Source: Darksidea phi (taxonomy: Eukaryota; Ascomycota; Dothideomycetes; Pleosporales; Lentitheciaceae). From it: a DNA stretch of 64,000 nucleotides. Shown here piece by piece: positions 54,913-64,000 of this stretch. A program made the translations under genes and the position numbers. Where the stretch lies: positions 67,693-131,692 of the forward strand of contig JASJFT010000048.1 of assembly GCA_030770425.1 (NCBI GenBank), written 5' to 3'. Under the pieces are notes generated by a model. The model saw only the letters and a program-made list of their open reading frames with translations. It was not told where the DNA came from and did not search any database. Position 1 is the stretch's first letter; the number at the start of each line of letters is the position of its first letter.

Positions 54913-57118
54913 ATGTCTCGACTACCTGATCTCGTAAAAGACTCAAGACTCCGTACAGAATTCCGCGGTTCTATAACCATCCATTCATATCTTGAAATCG
55001 ATGAAGTCGGCGATCGATTCTCCCGAGAAGAACACTGGAAGGGGGAGCGATTTCTTGGACGTGGAGGGTTTGGACAAGTCCAGCTACAAAAATGTGTTAC
55101 GAAAGGTGCAAAACAGAATTCTCTTCGAGCAGTGAAGATTATCAGCAAGCCATTGAATCCATCCGGCTCCTTGGATTGCAATCGCGAATTGGAAGCGATT
55201 ATCAAGTTCTCAAACGATCGAGTAAGCTAAATGACCCCAAAGGATGCGATTCTAATCTGATAATCACGACAGTACAAACGATGGTTCGTGAAATCGTTCG
55301 GCTGGTTTGAAGATTCGACTTCAATCTTCATTACCATGGAATACTGCCGCCATGGAGATCTTCACCACTATCTTGGGAGAAAACGCTCAGTACCTGCTGG
55401 AGAAGTCCAACAATTGGCCTATCAAATGCTTGAAGGTCTTGATCAGATGCATCAGAACGATTTTGCTCATAGAGATCTGAAGCCTGGGGTGCGTATTGAT
55501 TTAGAATGAAGAGAATATCAGCTGATATTGTTAGAACATTCTTATTAAATCAATGCCGCCAAAAGAAAAGTGGTGGATAGTACTTGCCGACTTCGGGATT
55601 AGTAAGAGGGCAGACGAAAGCAACGGACCTACAACAGCGATTAAAGGCACCGCTACATTTATGGCCCCGGAGTTGCTTGGGTATCTGGATCGGGTTAGGC
55701 CCAAGTCCATCGCCGATTTCAAAGCAGCCGATATGTGGGCTTTAGGAGAGATTATCTTTCAGATGCTAACCGGCGAGACTCCCTTTCAAAGTCCCATAGA
55801 GTTGATGGCATATTGCAATGCAGAGCGACAATTCCCGTCGAACCGGCTTCCGATATCCGCTACAGACGATGGCCATGAGTTTGTTACTAGTCTTATGATG
55901 GCGTTACCGCAAGCTCGAATGACTACAGCTCAATGCATTCAGCACCGCTGGATGGAGTCGCTGCGCGTGGAGGAAAATTTTGCTGCGCTGAATTTGGAAG
56001 AAAGCATTCCATTGGTACCAGAAACTTCCTGGAATGAGTCAGCTTCAGCTCGATGGTCAAGGCTATCAAATCTTGAACATAGAGCCCCACAGACAACAGA
56101 GCAATGGAGGCCGGAGATGCCCCTACTCTTGGACTATTCTAGTGCAAGACAAACTCGACTTGAATCGATATCCAGTGGTCCATCAATTGAACAATATTCA
56201 AACGCTGATCAGGAATCGTTCATTTTAGCGAAATTTGCGCTGGTGCAGACGCTCGAGGGCCATTCAGGTGATGTCTGGGCCGTAGCCTTCTCGCCGGACG
56301 GGGAGCGGCTGGCATCTGCATCGGATGATAGGACTATACTGCTCTGGGACGCCAGATCCGGGAATCTAGTACAGATACTCGAGAGCTATTCAGATGCATT
56401 CCGGGCCGTAGCCTTCTCGTCGGACGGGGAGCAGCTGGCATCTGCATCAAGTGATTGTATGGTGCGGCTCTGGGACGCCAGATCCGGGAAGCTAGTACAG
56501 ACGCTCGAGGACTATTCGGGTTGGGTCTTCGCCGTAGCCTTCTCGCCGGACGGGAAGCTGGCATCTGCATCAAGTGATTGTATGGTGCGGCTCTGGGACG
56601 CCAAATCCGGGAAGCTAGTACAGAAGCTCAAGGGCCATTCGGGTGCGGTCGTCGCCGTAGCCTTTTCGCCGGACGGGAAGCTGGCGTCCGCATCGTATGA
56701 TAGTACTGTACGGCTCTGGGACGCCAGATCCGGGGAGCTAGTACAGACGCTTGAGGACTATTCGGGTTGGGTCTTCGCCGTAGCCTTCTCGCCGGATGGC
56801 AAGCAGCTGGCATCCGCATCGGAAGACAGTACTGTACGGCTCTGGGACGCCAGATCCGGGAAGCTAGTACAGACGCTCGCGGGCCATTCGGGCTGGGTCC
56901 TCGCCGTAGCCTTCTCGCCGGACGGGGAGCGGCTGGCATCTGCATCGAGTGATTGTACGGTGCGGCTCTGGGACGCCAGATCCGGGAAGCTAGTACAGAC
57001 GCTCAAGGGCCATTCGGGTTCGGTCGTCGCCGTAGCCTTCTCGCCGGACGGGAAGCTGGCGTCCGCATCGTATGATAGTACGGTGCGGCTCTGGGACGCC
57101 AGTGTTGGGAAATGCTAA
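54913..57118 (+). CDS. Active Ser/Thr kinase fused to seven WD40 repeats
   Basis: Exons 54913-55221, 55273-55488 and 55535-57118 encode 702 aa. All catalytic parts are present: glycine loop LGRGGFGQV (about 48-56), the lysine in LRAVKII (K75), HRDLKPGNIL (169-178, completed by the second splice), DFG (194-196) and MAPELLG (about 216). The kinase ends near 320. A linker leads to seven WD40 units of 41-42 residues (411 to the end), each close to AVAFSPDGKLASAS and TVRLWDARSGK, enough for one closed propeller. The repeats are very alike, as in the WD40 receptors of fungal STAND/NLR proteins. No membrane segment or signal peptide. It probably senses a ligand through the propeller and phosphorylates a partner; the divergent pseudokinase is the obvious candidate. 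Confidence 0.9.
56240..57115 (+). repeat. Seven tandem WD40-coding repeats, 123-126 bp each
   Basis: Near-identical units beginning ctagtacagacgctc and ending tgggacgccagatccggg. Units 3, 4 and 7 lack one codon (PDGKLAS against PDGKQLAS or PDGERLAS). Units 3 and 5 share YSGWVFAVAF, and units 4 and 7 share VVAVAFSPDGKLASASYDST, indicating block duplication or conversion. Confidence 0.9.
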
Positions 57119-58791
57119 ACCTTCTCCCCAAGTCGTTGTACAGAATTAATAACTATGCCTTAGTCTGTAGTAGCAAGGTCCCGTCATCTAGTCAGTGTGG
57201 TTGCTAAATTTTCGTGTCGTGGAATTATTCTAAGGCTTGTGGCTGCGTGGCGTCAGACTTTTTGGCTGAAGAATATGCACGGGTAACTGTTACGCTAGCT
57301 AATAAGCAAGCACTGTAACCCATTTCCAATGGCATTTAATGCAACTGAAAAGCTCTATTGTCACTATGCTGGGAAGATGGCCGACTCGCCCCGACCATAC
57401 GCTTGCAGCATCGCGGAAAATGGTGCACAGGAGCGAAGATAGCCTATCATTGTTTGTGCACGATGGAGTAACCGTCGCCACGTAATGCCATATATGCTAT
57501 CATCATGACTCTCTGCTGCATCCCTGGTGCTTTGCGATAATTGTTCTTATCGTCATGTCCGCGGCATGTGTACACCGCTTGTATCCGCCGCTGCGCTTCT
57601 CTTCATGGTGCCTTGCTATGCCTTCCTGTGATCGTGTGATCGTCCTTGTCCTTGTCATGCCTGTTGTTGTACCCTGCCTCCATCAACGCTATGCTAGTGG
57701 TATAGCCGCGAGGTAACAGAAGCAATAGTTATTTTATTTATATTACATTCTTATTACTAGTAGATACAATATTTTAAGTCGTCACTCATCAACCTCGGTT
57801 GACGAGGGTAGTAAGCTAAGAGGACATCGTTGAGAGACAAGTGGAGAGGGTAGTGGAGGAAGCATAGTGAATAGAGGCAGACGCGGCTCAAAACGCGGAA
57901 ATCCTGCATCGAAATTAGCGAAGAATTAAACTTAAAAGAGTGAGAGAAAGGTAGCGGGACGTTACTAGTCGCGCAACTTGAAAAATCAGCGGCAATTTTG
58001 AGTACGTTGGCGCTTTTCGGGCATTCCCTTTCCACCTCGGCTTTGTACCGGTTTGACAGCTACAGGCAGGCGACCTGATAACCCATGTTAAGTTACATTG
58101 TAAGTCAAACCTGAAACGGGCGGATCCTGGTGCACTAGCCCGGATTGGTGGCTGCTTGGATCAGAAGCACCGACGGACGGTGAGCTTGTATGCAATCGAC
58201 ACAGGGCTAATGATGACTTCCTAGCACCATGATGAGGCCTGCAGGCTTAGATAGGACCCTCCTGTGGATTTCAACAGCGGGAAGAGCTTAGTGGTTATAT
58301 TATAGCGAGGGAAGTCGGTTTCGCAGCAAAATGAGGCTCTCTGCAAACCGGGCGCGGAAGGCGTCAAAGCGATGGTAATTTTCACTGCGAAGGTGCCTAC
58401 ATATTTAGAAATACCTGTACCCTACGACTATCACAATTATCTAGCAGATGTAGGGGTTTGCGCGAAGTTTGAGTTGCTAAAGTCGACGTAACTGTGACTT
58501 GTTACGGTTGAGGGGGGTTTTTGTTCCCCAGGGATTAAGGTTACTCGTTTTCGCTATCAATACCCCACGCTAGTAATGATGCCTCGCTGTGCTTCCTCTA
58601 GTTCACGTTTGGAAAGAGGGGATCCATCGCCCGCATTATAGGAAGGCCAATGGATCTCTTACTGACTCTTCAGCAACTCCCTTGCTCCCTCTAGGTAACA
58701 ATGTGCCCCGCACATTGCCAAGGATGCTTACAACCAGAAGGCCAATGTATCACGCTGGCGTAGCTTTATCTGTCGGCGGTCTTCCGCTATG
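57119..58791. other. 1.7-kb gene-free region
   Basis: AT-rich patch at 57716-57775. No supported gene; only short frames. Confidence 0.45.
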
Positions 58792-59563
58792 CTAGGCAAT
58801 AGTAGATGGGATGGGTTGTACGAACTCAGGGAAATCGTTACCTTTGATGTCGTTGCGAATGTCTTCGGCGCTGTCGTAATTTGCTTGCCAGAACTTCGTG
58901 GTGACTTGCCCAATTGGCCCAAGGGAGGTAATATGGGAAACTCGCCCATTTGGAAGAGCTCATCGATTTCGTTATCTGAACGACTATGATATGGAGCAAT
59001 TCCAGTCATGATGTGATGATTCACTGACTCAAGGGCAGAAAGGTCGGCACGCGTTGACAATAACGCTCCGGGATAACGATGACTTTTGCTTACTGCGACC
59101 CACAGATCGGAGCTGTCAAGCGCCAAAGTCTGCCAGTCTAGCATCCAGTTGCTCTGCCAAGAAAATATTGCTACAGTTCAGATCTCCATTAATAGCCTTA
59201 ACAGAGTGAACAAAGGCAAGGGCGTCTGTTATTTGCCGTACCCAACGAAGCCTTTGGTCAGTATTAAAGCCCAGGTACCTAGAAAGGGTTGAGCAGAGAT
59301 TACATTCAGGCGCTTACTCCAGGCAAAGGCCGAAGGTGTCAAAAGGCCCGTAATATTTCAAGAGTCCCTCATGGCCGTCATTTTCTTGGAATCGCTCGTA
59401 GATGCGTCCTTCGACTCCTAAGGGAATCGCCATATGTCTCATTATGCGAGTTTTTCATGACAATCTGCAAGACAGTGTCAAGTCAGACCATGCCAGTGTT
59501 TTCCCAAGCAACAATATCCTTTAACCCGACACCGGCTGGATATTCAATGTCACTGTTGTCCAT
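58792..59563 (-). pseudogene. Decayed small Ser/Thr kinase gene
   Basis: Pieces in different frames form one kinase: MDNSDIEYPAGVGLKDIVAW, RIYERFQENDGHEGLLKYYG, DQRLRWVRQITDALAFVHSV, NGDLNCSNIFLAEQLDARLA, DFG, AVSKSHRYPGALLSTRADLS and DSAEDIRNDIKGN. It has an HGD-like loop (INGDLNCSN) and DFG. Damage: a TGA after WENTGMV, a frameshift before GVEGRIYERF, a TAA after FGLCLE where the next residues APE continue the frame, a one-base shift just after ADFG, and another near GPIG. At least two stops and three frameshifts make expression as a full kinase impossible. It belongs to a common fungal kinase family of about 250 residues. It is the third kinase-related gene within 7 kb. Confidence 0.8.
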
Positions 59564-60117
59564 GCTAGGGATGCCGGCGAATGAGGGGACCGAGTTAAGC
59601 ACAAGACGTGCTAGCAAAAGAGCAAAAGAGCAGTGTCGAAGGAGGGCGAGAGCGGAATTCGCGTGGGGATAGAGCGTTCTGAACGAGCTAGATTGTGGTG
59701 ATTAGATATAACCAAAGACTACGACAAGACACAGTGGACTTACATGACATAACACGAACTTCACAAGGACCAAGAGGGTACCTGTTAACCAATGCTGGCG
59801 ATGTGGATGGAGAAGAGGAAGGTCGATCAGTCAACTATCTCGTAGCTGTTCAAGCGGCTCGCGGCGGCAAGTCGGACCGAGCACTAGCCCCAGTCAGGCC
59901 ACTCACGTGAGTCTCTTTAGCGTCAAATTTGCTGGCCCTTGCGTGCGGGGTCGAGCTCTATTTGGCGTGACCTGGGGTAACGTCCGTGCGCCTCCCTCGT
60001 GAGACAAGCCCCTCCCCCCATCTCATCATCCGTTCCTCACACGACCTCATAGCACTCTTTCAGCCTCAATTCCATCTCTACCTCTTCGCTTTTCGTCTAC
60101 ACACCAAGTCAGGCAAA
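59564..60117. other. Intergenic gap before the DJ-1-like gene
   Basis: Promoter and pyrimidine-rich leader of the DJ-1-like gene. No gene seen. Confidence 0.45.
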
Positions 60118-61182
60118 ATGAGTGCAATTGCTGATAACACCGATGGCCCGATTGAGGTCATCAAGGTGTTGTTTGCCCTGTACCCTGGCTACAACACCTT
60201 GGATGTAGCTGGGCCTCTGGAGATTCTCAGCCGCTCTCTTCATGACGCGAAGGACAAGTGTAAGCCTTGATTTTCACGCATTTAGTTCCATGAGTGTCAA
60301 CTGGTAGTCTCAGCTACATGGCTCTTGTATTAACACTCGACCGCAGCAAGCAAAGCTTTTGAGGTGCAGTTTGCCGGACCCTCAGCGGCCATGACTTCTG
60401 TCCAAGGCCTCACCATCAAGGCTGACATGGACTACGAGGACGCCAATGACGAGATCGAGGACTTTGACGTCATTATCGTCCCCGGTGGGGAGGGCGTCTT
60501 CGACATCCTCAAAAGCAAAGCCGAGCCCCTCAACCTTCTCACCAAATACGTCGAGCTTCAAGAAAAGAATCCCGTCAAGGAGCGTACTATCCTCGCCATC
60601 GATGTGGGCTCGCTCCTCCTCGCTCAGCAGGGCATGCTCGAGGGCCTCGCTGCCACGACCCACCCCGACTACTACACTCGTCTGGAGACTATCTGTCAAG
60701 AAGCTGCCTCCCGCGATCTGTCGATGCGCACCGACGTTATGGAGGAGCGATACGTGGTGAACAATGCTCGATTCGACTTGGGCGAAAATCCTGACGACGT
60801 AAGTCTATGGCAATATCTATGCAGATGGATCTATGAATATCTGCTGACAGGTTTCCAGAACCCATACATTGTCAAGAAGTCCCGCGATGGCACAACTATC
60901 GATTCTCAGGGTCCCAACACAGCCAATGCTCGGAGGAAGTCGATTGCTCGCAAAGGCAGCAACGCCTGGCGGGAATCTCGCCGTCGCGAGTCTATCGCTA
61001 GGCGTGCATCCATGCCGCTCGGTGGTATGCGTGTTATCACCACGGGCGGCGTCACTGCTGGTCTGGATGCTAGTTTGTACTTGGTGGGTTCATTGGTCTC
61101 CCACGAGTCGGCTCTAGAGGTCGCTCGTGTTATGCAGTATACCTGGGTTAAGGGCGTTACGGTTGACGCAATCGACGTTTGA
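60118..61182 (+). CDS. DJ-1/PfpI-like protein without the nucleophilic Cys
   Basis: Exons 60118-60259, 60347-60798 and 60859-61182 encode 305 aa. The fold is recognisable: VLFALYPGYNTLDVAGPLEI, FDVIIVPGGEGVFDIL (nucleophile-supporting Glu region) and AIDVGSLLLAQQGMLEGLAA followed by TTHP. The elbow that usually reads C-T-G-S here reads D-V-G-S (Asp at about 133), so the usual cysteine chemistry is absent. Near the C-terminus ITTGGVTAGLDASLYLVGSL and EVARVMQYTW complete the domain. A basic insert (about 199-245) carries repeated R-x-x-S sites (RRKS, RKGS, RRES, RRAS), which fit protein kinase A consensus. Function unknown; a ligand-binding or regulatory role is more likely than catalysis. Confidence 0.92.
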
Positions 61183-62336
61183 GCGAATACTGCGTCTGGC
61201 GAGACAGCCATGGCGTTCGAGCCGCATTGGGGAAAATCATGGAATGGCCTGGCATGGTCAGCCCGGAGAATGTATTGGTATGTCGGATTGATCTGGGCAA
61301 TCTCTCGATTTGATGTGAGATAACTATGAATTCATGAATGTCAAAAGCATTGCCTGAATAGAACGTGGCCGGTGAATATGGATGTGAGCACATGCCGGGG
61401 ACTGCATTTGTGTACGATCTCGGTCATGGATATCTCAGGGTCGGATTTGAGCAGCATCGCTATTGCCGTATCCGCACTTAGAGTAGCACAGATTCGCGAG
61501 CACCTGGACGCTATATGCCAGCGGATAAATTCCCTCAACTAATAGCCATGGTTAGATTCGGACCACATCAACAATGACCGTAGTATTCCAACGCTACTTA
61601 AGGGCATGGTGCATTCGTGCCCGCAAGCCTCGTTCAGCAGGGATTGTTCACCACACCGCTATGCTTCTACGCGCCGAAGCACTTTACTATAAACAAACAT
61701 CGCGCGATAGCAGGAAGTGAATGCCCTCCCCAAAGCGACGTTTGCATAGGCTTCAACCTAAGCTTCTCCACTACGCCGCTAACATGTGCTAAAAAGCAGA
61801 AACCGTCCGTGCGGCCATGCCGTCATGCAGAAACGGGACGCGGTGATCAAGGGTTCAAAGCCAGAACACACTGTCAGGATTAGTGCATCATCCGCGTCGC
61901 TAGTCGCTTCTGCGAGGGCTCGCTCTCGCCGAGGAGGATTCGGGATGCTTGAATAGGAATCGATCTACGATGACGAAACACGCATCATGTAGTTGACTGG
62001 TACATGCAGCAAGTCTTGCTTTTCAAAACGCGATACGCAGCCGCACAGCGTGAAAATTTGGCAAGCTGAATGCAAGGTGAGGTCAGATTTGCGGAGCGCT
62101 AATTGGTCGGGGTGGATCAGGGTGGCTGTGTACATTTGATAAATCGCTCGTGGCTAACTATCAACAGTGTAGGATGCTCACAATACTCTTGCTGCCGCTT
62201 CTGATAAAGACGTCGGAAATTGCACGTTTGTAGTTCACATGCTCCGGGAAGTTGTGACACAGACGTGGATGCGCTCGACGTGCTGCATTGGGCGTGGTTT
62301 GAGCGGTTTTTCAGCGAATCGCTTTGATATCCGCTG
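61183..62336. other. 1.15-kb gene-free region
   Basis: 3' flank of the DJ-1-like gene and unassigned sequence. No supported gene, RNA gene or repeat recognised. Confidence 0.45.
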
Positions 62337-62579
62337 CTACACAGCCTGGATTGCGTCGATAGTTTCTTTGTTCCATGAATTTTGGCCCTTCTGACGTGAC
62401 ACCGCTGGTTCCGTTGTTGGGATGGTTTCCATTACGTCGAGTATTGAAGGGGTGTAGGTACAGCCTGGCGTGCGATTTGCGCCGCACGCCTTGGAGCAGG
62501 CTCCTTCGGCGAAGTGACAGAAGCTGGGTGGTATCGCCATAGCCACTGCGACAGCGACTACCAGTGGCTGAAGTATCAT
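62337..62579 (-). CDS. Possible small secreted cysteine-containing protein
   Basis: An 80-codon frame from ATG 62579 starts with a good signal peptide (MILQPLVVAVAVAMAIPPS), followed by a short Cys-rich stretch (FCHFAEGACSKACGANRTPG, then C). The rest is hydrophilic. No family recognised. A longer frame upstream (to 62714) exists but would bury the signal peptide. It lies 164 bp from the divergent ATPase start, so it could also be promoter or leader sequence. Tentative. Confidence 0.3.
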   Translation of the reverse strand: MILQPLVVAVAVAMAIPPSFCHFAEGACSKACGANRTPGCTYTPSILDVMETIPTTEPAVSRQKGQNSWNKETIDAIQAV

Positions 62580-62743
62580 GTTTCTCCTCGCGTTACATAG
62601 TACAAATCCTCGTCGCCCTTCGTGTCCTCGCAATCCTTCTTCTCTACCTTTCATTTCGTTCGATCGCGTCTTCATACTCCTGAGTGTTGCTCTCATAGCT
62701 TCTCCATCACGCACTCCTTTCGTGCACCCCTTCCCGCCCTTCC

Positions 62744-64000
62744 ATGGCAGAGGAGATTAAACTGGCTCCTCGCGTCCACTATGACGACGATGAGATCGGT
62801 CGCATTGGCCGCGAGCGCGAACTACACCGGCATGACCGACGCTTGTCGCGTCAGTCGAGCGTAGGAAGCTTGTCCATTCATAGCGCGGGCGGAGGGACGA
62901 GGACTGTGGAGCCCGGGACAGCGCTGCCAATTACTTATCGTACGCTATCGATTGAAGTTGATGAGGGATTGCAGAAGAAGCAAGAGGCGGCGAAGAAGGT
63001 CAAGGAGAAGGGCGGCGTTGGTAAGCACCAGTGTAGCTGTATGGCTGTGGAGTTGCTGATGAGATCCATGTGGTAGATCTCGCCGGCCTAGAATGGCACA
63101 CCATCTCCTCCAACGAACTCCTTCGTCGACTCTCCGTCGACATTGCGCAAGGCCTTTCCTCCGAACAAGTCGCCCGTCGACTCAGTGAGTATGGCAAGAA
63201 CAAAATGACGCCCCCACCTTCTGGCCTCTTCGGCAAGATCATGGGATACTTCTTTGGAGGCTTTGGCGCTATCTTGCTCATCGCCGGCATCCTCGTTTTC
63301 ATCGCCTGGAAACCCCTCGGCAACCCACCCGCTAAAGCCAATCTAGCGCTTGCATGTGTCTTGCTTGCCGTGTTTGTTATACAAGCCGCGTTCAATGCCT
63401 GGCAAGATTGGTCTAGTTCAAGGGTTATGGCAAGTATTGGGACCATGTTGCCGGATCAGTGCATCGTTGTGAGGGATGGGTCTCAAGTTAATATCTCGGC
63501 TTCGGATATGGTTCCAGGAGACGTGGTGGCTATCAAGCAGGGAAACAAGCTCCCTGCTGACGTTCGTTTCGTGGAGGTATCTAGCGATGCCATGTTTGAT
63601 CGCGCTATTCTTACTGGTACGTCATTTTATGCTGTACCTCATCGTCGGGGTAATTGTTGCAATGGCTGATACACCTTTCTAGGCGAATCTGAGCCCGTCA
63701 ATGCCTCCGTTGAGGCCACTGAAGACAACTACCTCGAAACACAAAACATTGGCATGCAAGGTAATCACTGTATCTCTGGTTCTTGTGTCGGCATATGTAT
63801 TGCTACGGGCGATAGCACGATCTTTGGCCGCATAGCAAAGTTGACGAGCGAGCCAAAAACGGGTATGACGCCACTGCAGAAGGAGATTTTGCGGTTCGTT
63901 TTGATCATCTCGTCATTCATCACATGCGTGGCCGTGCTTATTGTGATACTTTGGTAAGTCGAGAATGAGTTGAGATGGAAGGGGTCCGAGCTAACTTAGG
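62744..64000 (+). CDS. P-type ATPase, Na+/K+-ATPase-like (type IIC), 5' part
   Basis: Exons 62744-63020, 63077-63616 and 63683-63953; the next intron (63954-63999) ends at TAG, so only the first base of exon 4 is in the window. About 363 residues are visible. After a charged cytosolic N-terminus comes the cation-ATPase N domain (EWHTISSNELLRRLSVDIAQ, GLSSEQVARRLSEYGKNKM). M1 and M2 follow (GAILLIAGILVFIAW; LALACVLLAVFVIQAAFNAW), then the A domain with PGDVVAIKQGNKLPADVRF and the TGES loop (ILTGESEPVN), and M3 (ILRFVLIISSFITCVAVLIV). TGES and the STIFGRIAKLTSEPKTGMTP stretch match alkali-cation P-type pumps of the Na+/K+-ATPase group found in fungi. The phosphorylation site DKTGT lies outside the window. 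Confidence 0.9.

Noticed and set aside
61840..61880. Sequence gggttcaaagccagaac resembling a tRNA T-arm
   Set aside because: No matching D-arm, anticodon arm or acceptor stem could be folded around it. No tRNA or rRNA was recognised anywhere in the window.

Overview
The window looks like nuclear DNA of a filamentous ascomycete, most likely a dothideomycete. The genes carry short introns (about 46-190 bp, most 46-75 bp) with GT...CTRAY...AG signals. The gene set is typical of Pezizomycotina: a STRIPAK FHA subunit, an RGS-LOV photoreceptor, a GT69 mannosyltransferase, and HeLo-type and WD40 signalling proteins. Family assignments were made by eye. Exon structures were read from the sequence, and for every complete spliced model the exon lengths add up to whole codons.

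Layout. 1-9.2 kb: the 5' part of a Ser/Pro-rich nuclear-type protein, then mitochondrial genes: an aspartate/glutamate carrier (AGC1), an inner-membrane protein like Mrx15/TMEM223, and PDX1 divergent from it. 10.5-15.6 kb: the AAA-ATPase/bromodomain chromatin factor YTA7/ATAD2. 16.7-18.1 kb: a seven-helix receptor-like protein. 21.3-26.6 kb: STRIPAK subunit HAM-4/PRO45 (SLMAP), the TIM23 lateral gatekeeper MGR2, and an unknown coiled-coil protein. 27.1-28.4 kb: a CAP59/GT69 mannosyltransferase.

28.6-34.4 kb is an accessory patch. It holds a family of short inverted repeats ending TACAAGGGG next to TA, a retropepsin-like pseudogene that one such repeat abuts, a FAD-linked oxidoreductase, a truncated P450 and another gene tail. 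34.4-49.5 kb returns to conserved genes: a two-domain chromate transporter, NatB catalytic subunit NAT3, the RGS-LOV blue-light protein, cystinosin/ERS1, a secreted SRPBCC-like protein, a BCAS3-like protein and MPDU1. 50-59.6 kb is a second accessory block: a small orphan gene with a TATA box, about 2 kb of AT-rich DNA without genes, and a signalling cassette. 60-64 kb: a DJ-1/PfpI-like protein, a small secreted ORF, and the start of a P-type (Na+/K+-type) ATPase that runs off the window.

The most interesting locus is 52.9-59.6 kb. A HeLo-like/pseudokinase protein (layout like MLKL) and a catalytically intact kinase with seven very similar WD40 repeats (layout like a receptor) are transcribed head to head from a 410-bp gap. 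A third, decayed kinase gene lies next to them. The arrangement suggests a kinase-based relative of the fungal NLR/HeLo cell-death pairs; that function is inference.
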